From NCBI GenBank assembly GCA_025934475.1, contig JAICXZ010000091.1:1-8446 (forward strand): a stretch of DNA of 8,446 nucleotides, given 5' to 3'. The position numbers were made by a program, and so were the translations under genes. This stretch comes from Mucilaginibacter sp. Its GTDB lineage: Bacteria; Bacteroidota; Bacteroidia; Sphingobacteriales; Sphingobacteriaceae. Shown piece after piece: positions 6,679-8,446 of the stretch. Below the pieces are notes generated by a model. It was not told the origin of the DNA, made no database searches, and saw only the letters and a program-made list of their open reading frames with translations. The stretch's first letter is position 1. Each line of letters opens with the position of its first letter.

Positions 6679-8403
6679 CTACAATTTTTTAACAGTAATA
6701 AATAAAACTATCAATGAAACAAGGCCGGTGGTAAATGCCAACACCTGCTGCAAGCTATCTCCTTTCCTTATAGGTTTTTTAGGTACATAAATTTCACTGC
6801 CGGGTTTTACTTTTGGATGGTTATTAAAGAACAAAAATTTGCGCGTTCCGATAACGGTGCCATTGGGATAAACGACATAAGCCCCGCTTCGCAACGCGTT
6901 TGGCGAATATCCACCCGCATTTAGAACATAGTCCTTAAAATTTTTGTCATTTGAATAAACCACTACGCTGGGATATAGAACTTCGCCGTTCACCCTTACC
7001 GTCTGTTCTTGCTTCGGCACGCGCAATATGTCGCCATTTTCCAATATCAGATCTTCCTGTTTTCCGGGGTTTTTCAATATTTTATTCAGATCAATACCGA
7101 CATAATTATTCCGGTAAACTGTAGTATCAGTAGTTTTACTGGTGTCGCTATAAGATAGCTGAAGCCGCTTGAGCTTTTCGACGCGCTCTTTGTTTATAGC
7201 GTTTGTATCTGCTTTGGTCCTATCGACACCGAGTATGGCGGCATTATCTCTTTTTAAACTGCCTCCTTCTACGTCTGCAAACGCAGTTAAACCACCGGCT
7301 CTGGCAATAAGGTCGGATATTTTTTCATCCTTCTTTTTAATGGTATAATACCCGGGGTAGATAACTTCACCTTCAACTTTTACCGTTTTTTGCACCTCAA
7401 ATCCCGGCAGACTATATACCGATACATTATCAAAGGGTCTCAGAACGAAATTAGCACTGTTACTTTTCAGGTCAGGGTCCAGGTTAACACTAAATACCTG
7501 GGCAACCTGGCTGTCTTTAGTTTTTGGATCGCTGTTAAAAACCCTTCGCGATACCTCGACTCTTCGTGGGCTGGCGCCTTCCGTAAAGCCGCCGGCTTTA
7601 ATGATCAGGTCGGCCACACTCATACTGTCGGCATACATGAATTCGCCGGGTTTCCGGACTTCACCCTTTATTGTTATTTTGTATTTGGAATGCAAGTCGA
7701 ATATTGACGCTACTATTACACTATCTTCGCGTTTAAGTACAATATCCGCCGATGGGTTATTTGAAACGTCCTGCCAGTTAAACGATAGCTGCTCTTTCGT
7801 ATTGTCGGGTTTTAATCTTACAATATTTCCTCTTCCGGTAAAAGCATCTTCCTTAAAACCACCAGCCTTTTTTATCAGTTGAGACAAGGTCATACCATTC
7901 GACAGTTCATACTGTCCTGGCCTAAAAACTGCTCCTGATATTAAAACCCTATTTTCATAACGATTTAATATACGATCTACCACGTACTTATCGCCCCGAA
8001 GCGGAATATAATTTTTGTAGTCGTCTGCGGTTACGTCCGTCAACCGTTTTTGATTATTAGATATTTGAGTTACTTTAATCAAATCTGGATATGCCTGATC
8101 AGTAAAACCACCAGCGAATGAGATTACATCTTTTAACGACTCGCCAGGCAATACCTCGTACAAAGCAGGCCTTTTGATCTCTCCAATCATTTCCACCCGC
8201 ACCTTATAGGTTGGTATGCGTATGATATCCTGATCTTGCAGACGAATATTATCTTTTTGATCACCCTTCAACAGGAAGTCATAAATATCTAATCTTCTGA
8301 TGATCCGGTTGTCTCTTATTATCTCGATCAGCCTGAATGATCCGTTGTCACTTGGGCCTCCGGCAGAATATAACGCATTGAATACGGTCGCTAATGAAGG
8401 CAA
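6679..8403 (-). CDS. SLBB-domain polysaccharide export protein, 3' part of a gene interrupted by an in-frame TAA
   Basis: This is the C-terminal 574 codons of a Wza/OPX-like export protein of the large multi-SLBB type found in Bacteroidota. SLBB units recur as 'GEV..PG.Y' followed about 15 residues later by 'AGGF', at about residues 74-99, 156-183, 246-273, 344-372 and 472-499 counted from the TTG at 8403. A sixth unit at the start is split by the stop at 8409-8407. The last unit is degenerate (GEVLYPSVVVYS). The protein ends PGSEIYVPKKP and a hydrophobic helix (about 554-572) before TAG. Such proteins form the periplasmic and outer-membrane conduit for the polymer. The TTG is only the first possible start after the stop; no ribosome binding site supports it and a product from there would lack a signal peptide and the Poly_export domain. 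The true gene begins beyond the right edge. The rest of the frame is intact, so the break is recent or a base-call error. Confidence 0.85.
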   Translation of the reverse strand: MPSLATVFNALYSAGGPSDNGSFRLIEIIRDNRIIRRLDIYDFLLKGDQKDNIRLQDQDIIRIPTYKVRVEMIGEIKRPALYEVLPGESLKDVISFAGGFTDQAYPDLIKVTQISNNQKRLTDVTADDYKNYIPLRGDKYVVDRILNRYENRVLISGAVFRPGQYELSNGMTLSQLIKKAGGFKEDAFTGRGNIVRLKPDNTKEQLSFNWQDVSNNPSADIVLKREDSVIVASIFDLHSKYKITIKGEVRKPGEFMYADSMSVADLIIKAGGFTEGASPRRVEVSRRVFNSDPKTKDSQVAQVFSVNLDPDLKSNSANFVLRPFDNVSVYSLPGFEVQKTVKVEGEVIYPGYYTIKKKDEKISDLIARAGGLTAFADVEGGSLKRDNAAILGVDRTKADTNAINKERVEKLKRLQLSYSDTSKTTDTTVYRNNYVGIDLNKILKNPGKQEDLILENGDILRVPKQEQTVRVNGEVLYPSVVVYSNDKNFKDYVLNAGGYSPNALRSGAYVVYPNGTVIGTRKFLFFNNHPKVKPGSEIYVPKKPIRKGDSLQQVLAFTTGLVSLIVLFITVKKL

Positions 8404-8406
8404 GGT

Positions 8407-8446
8407 TTAAGTACCCGGTTTTACAACTTCACCAACCATAATAACC
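8407..8446 (-). pseudogene. Tail of the upstream half of the same SLBB export gene, ending at the premature TAA
   Basis: Thirteen codons in the same frame as the downstream part read VIMVGEVVKPGT and then TAA. The segment is the first half of an SLBB unit (V.GEV..PGT) whose second half, TLPSLATVFNALYSAGG, continues two codons past the stop. Family knowledge places a tyrosine (TAT or TAC) at the stop, so one base change explains the break. Only this tip of the upstream part is visible. The signal peptide, lipobox and Poly_export domain would lie outside the window. Confidence 0.7.

Noticed and set aside
7390..7882. Plus-strand open frames of about 93-105 codons opposite the exporter gene
   Set aside because: They lie antisense to conserved SLBB repeats, have no family motifs or ribosome binding sites, and follow from the codon bias of the real gene.
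1..8446. CRISPR arrays, tRNA or rRNA genes, insertion sequences, integrase sites
   Set aside because: No regular direct repeats, cloverleaf-like sequence, transposase motif or terminal inverted repeats were found; genes fill practically the whole window.

Overview
The window is an internal piece of an exopolysaccharide/O-antigen type biosynthesis locus. It comes from a Bacteroidota bacterium, most likely of the Sphingobacteriaceae kind (Pedobacter/Mucilaginibacter-like). That placement is inferred from moderately low GC, weak or absent Shine-Dalgarno signals, a multi-SLBB export protein followed by a kinase-less copolymerase, and the style of the flippase and glycosyltransferases. No marker gene in the window fixes the genus.

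Everything that codes lies on the minus strand, so the operon reads from high to low coordinates. The order is: SLBB-domain polysaccharide export protein (right edge to 6679, incomplete at its 5' end); Wzz/PCP chain-length or copolymerase protein (6655-5588); Wzx flippase (5550-4198); FkbM-family methyltransferase (4165-3443); WcaE-like family 2 glycosyltransferase with a TTG start (3391-2723); rhamnosyltransferase-like family 2 glycosyltransferase (2733-1891); Wzy polymerase (1886-684); and a third family 2 glycosyltransferase that runs off the left edge (684-1). Gaps between genes are 51 bases or less, and two junctions overlap (11 bases and 1 base). I see no internal promoter or terminator, so the whole window looks like one transcription unit. 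No stretch over 300 bases lacks a gene.

Together the genes describe a Wzx/Wzy-dependent pathway. Glycosyltransferases build a lipid-linked repeat on the cytoplasmic face, perhaps methylated by the FkbM protein. Wzx flips the repeat, Wzy polymerises it in the periplasm, the PCP protein sets length and couples to export, and the SLBB protein carries the chain through the periplasm and outer membrane. The initiating phosphoglycosyltransferase and nucleotide-sugar genes are not in the window.

The most notable observation is at the right edge. The reading frame of the SLBB protein is interrupted by an in-frame TAA at 8409-8407, exactly where the SLBB consensus expects a tyrosine, with good homology on both sides. 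The exporter is therefore either broken by a very recent nonsense mutation or affected by a base-call error. A second, more speculative signal is an in-frame A AAA AAC heptamer at the end of wzy that could allow -1 frameshifting into the next glycosyltransferase. Otherwise the locus is a fairly ordinary surface-polysaccharide operon, and I do not see a wholly new system in it.
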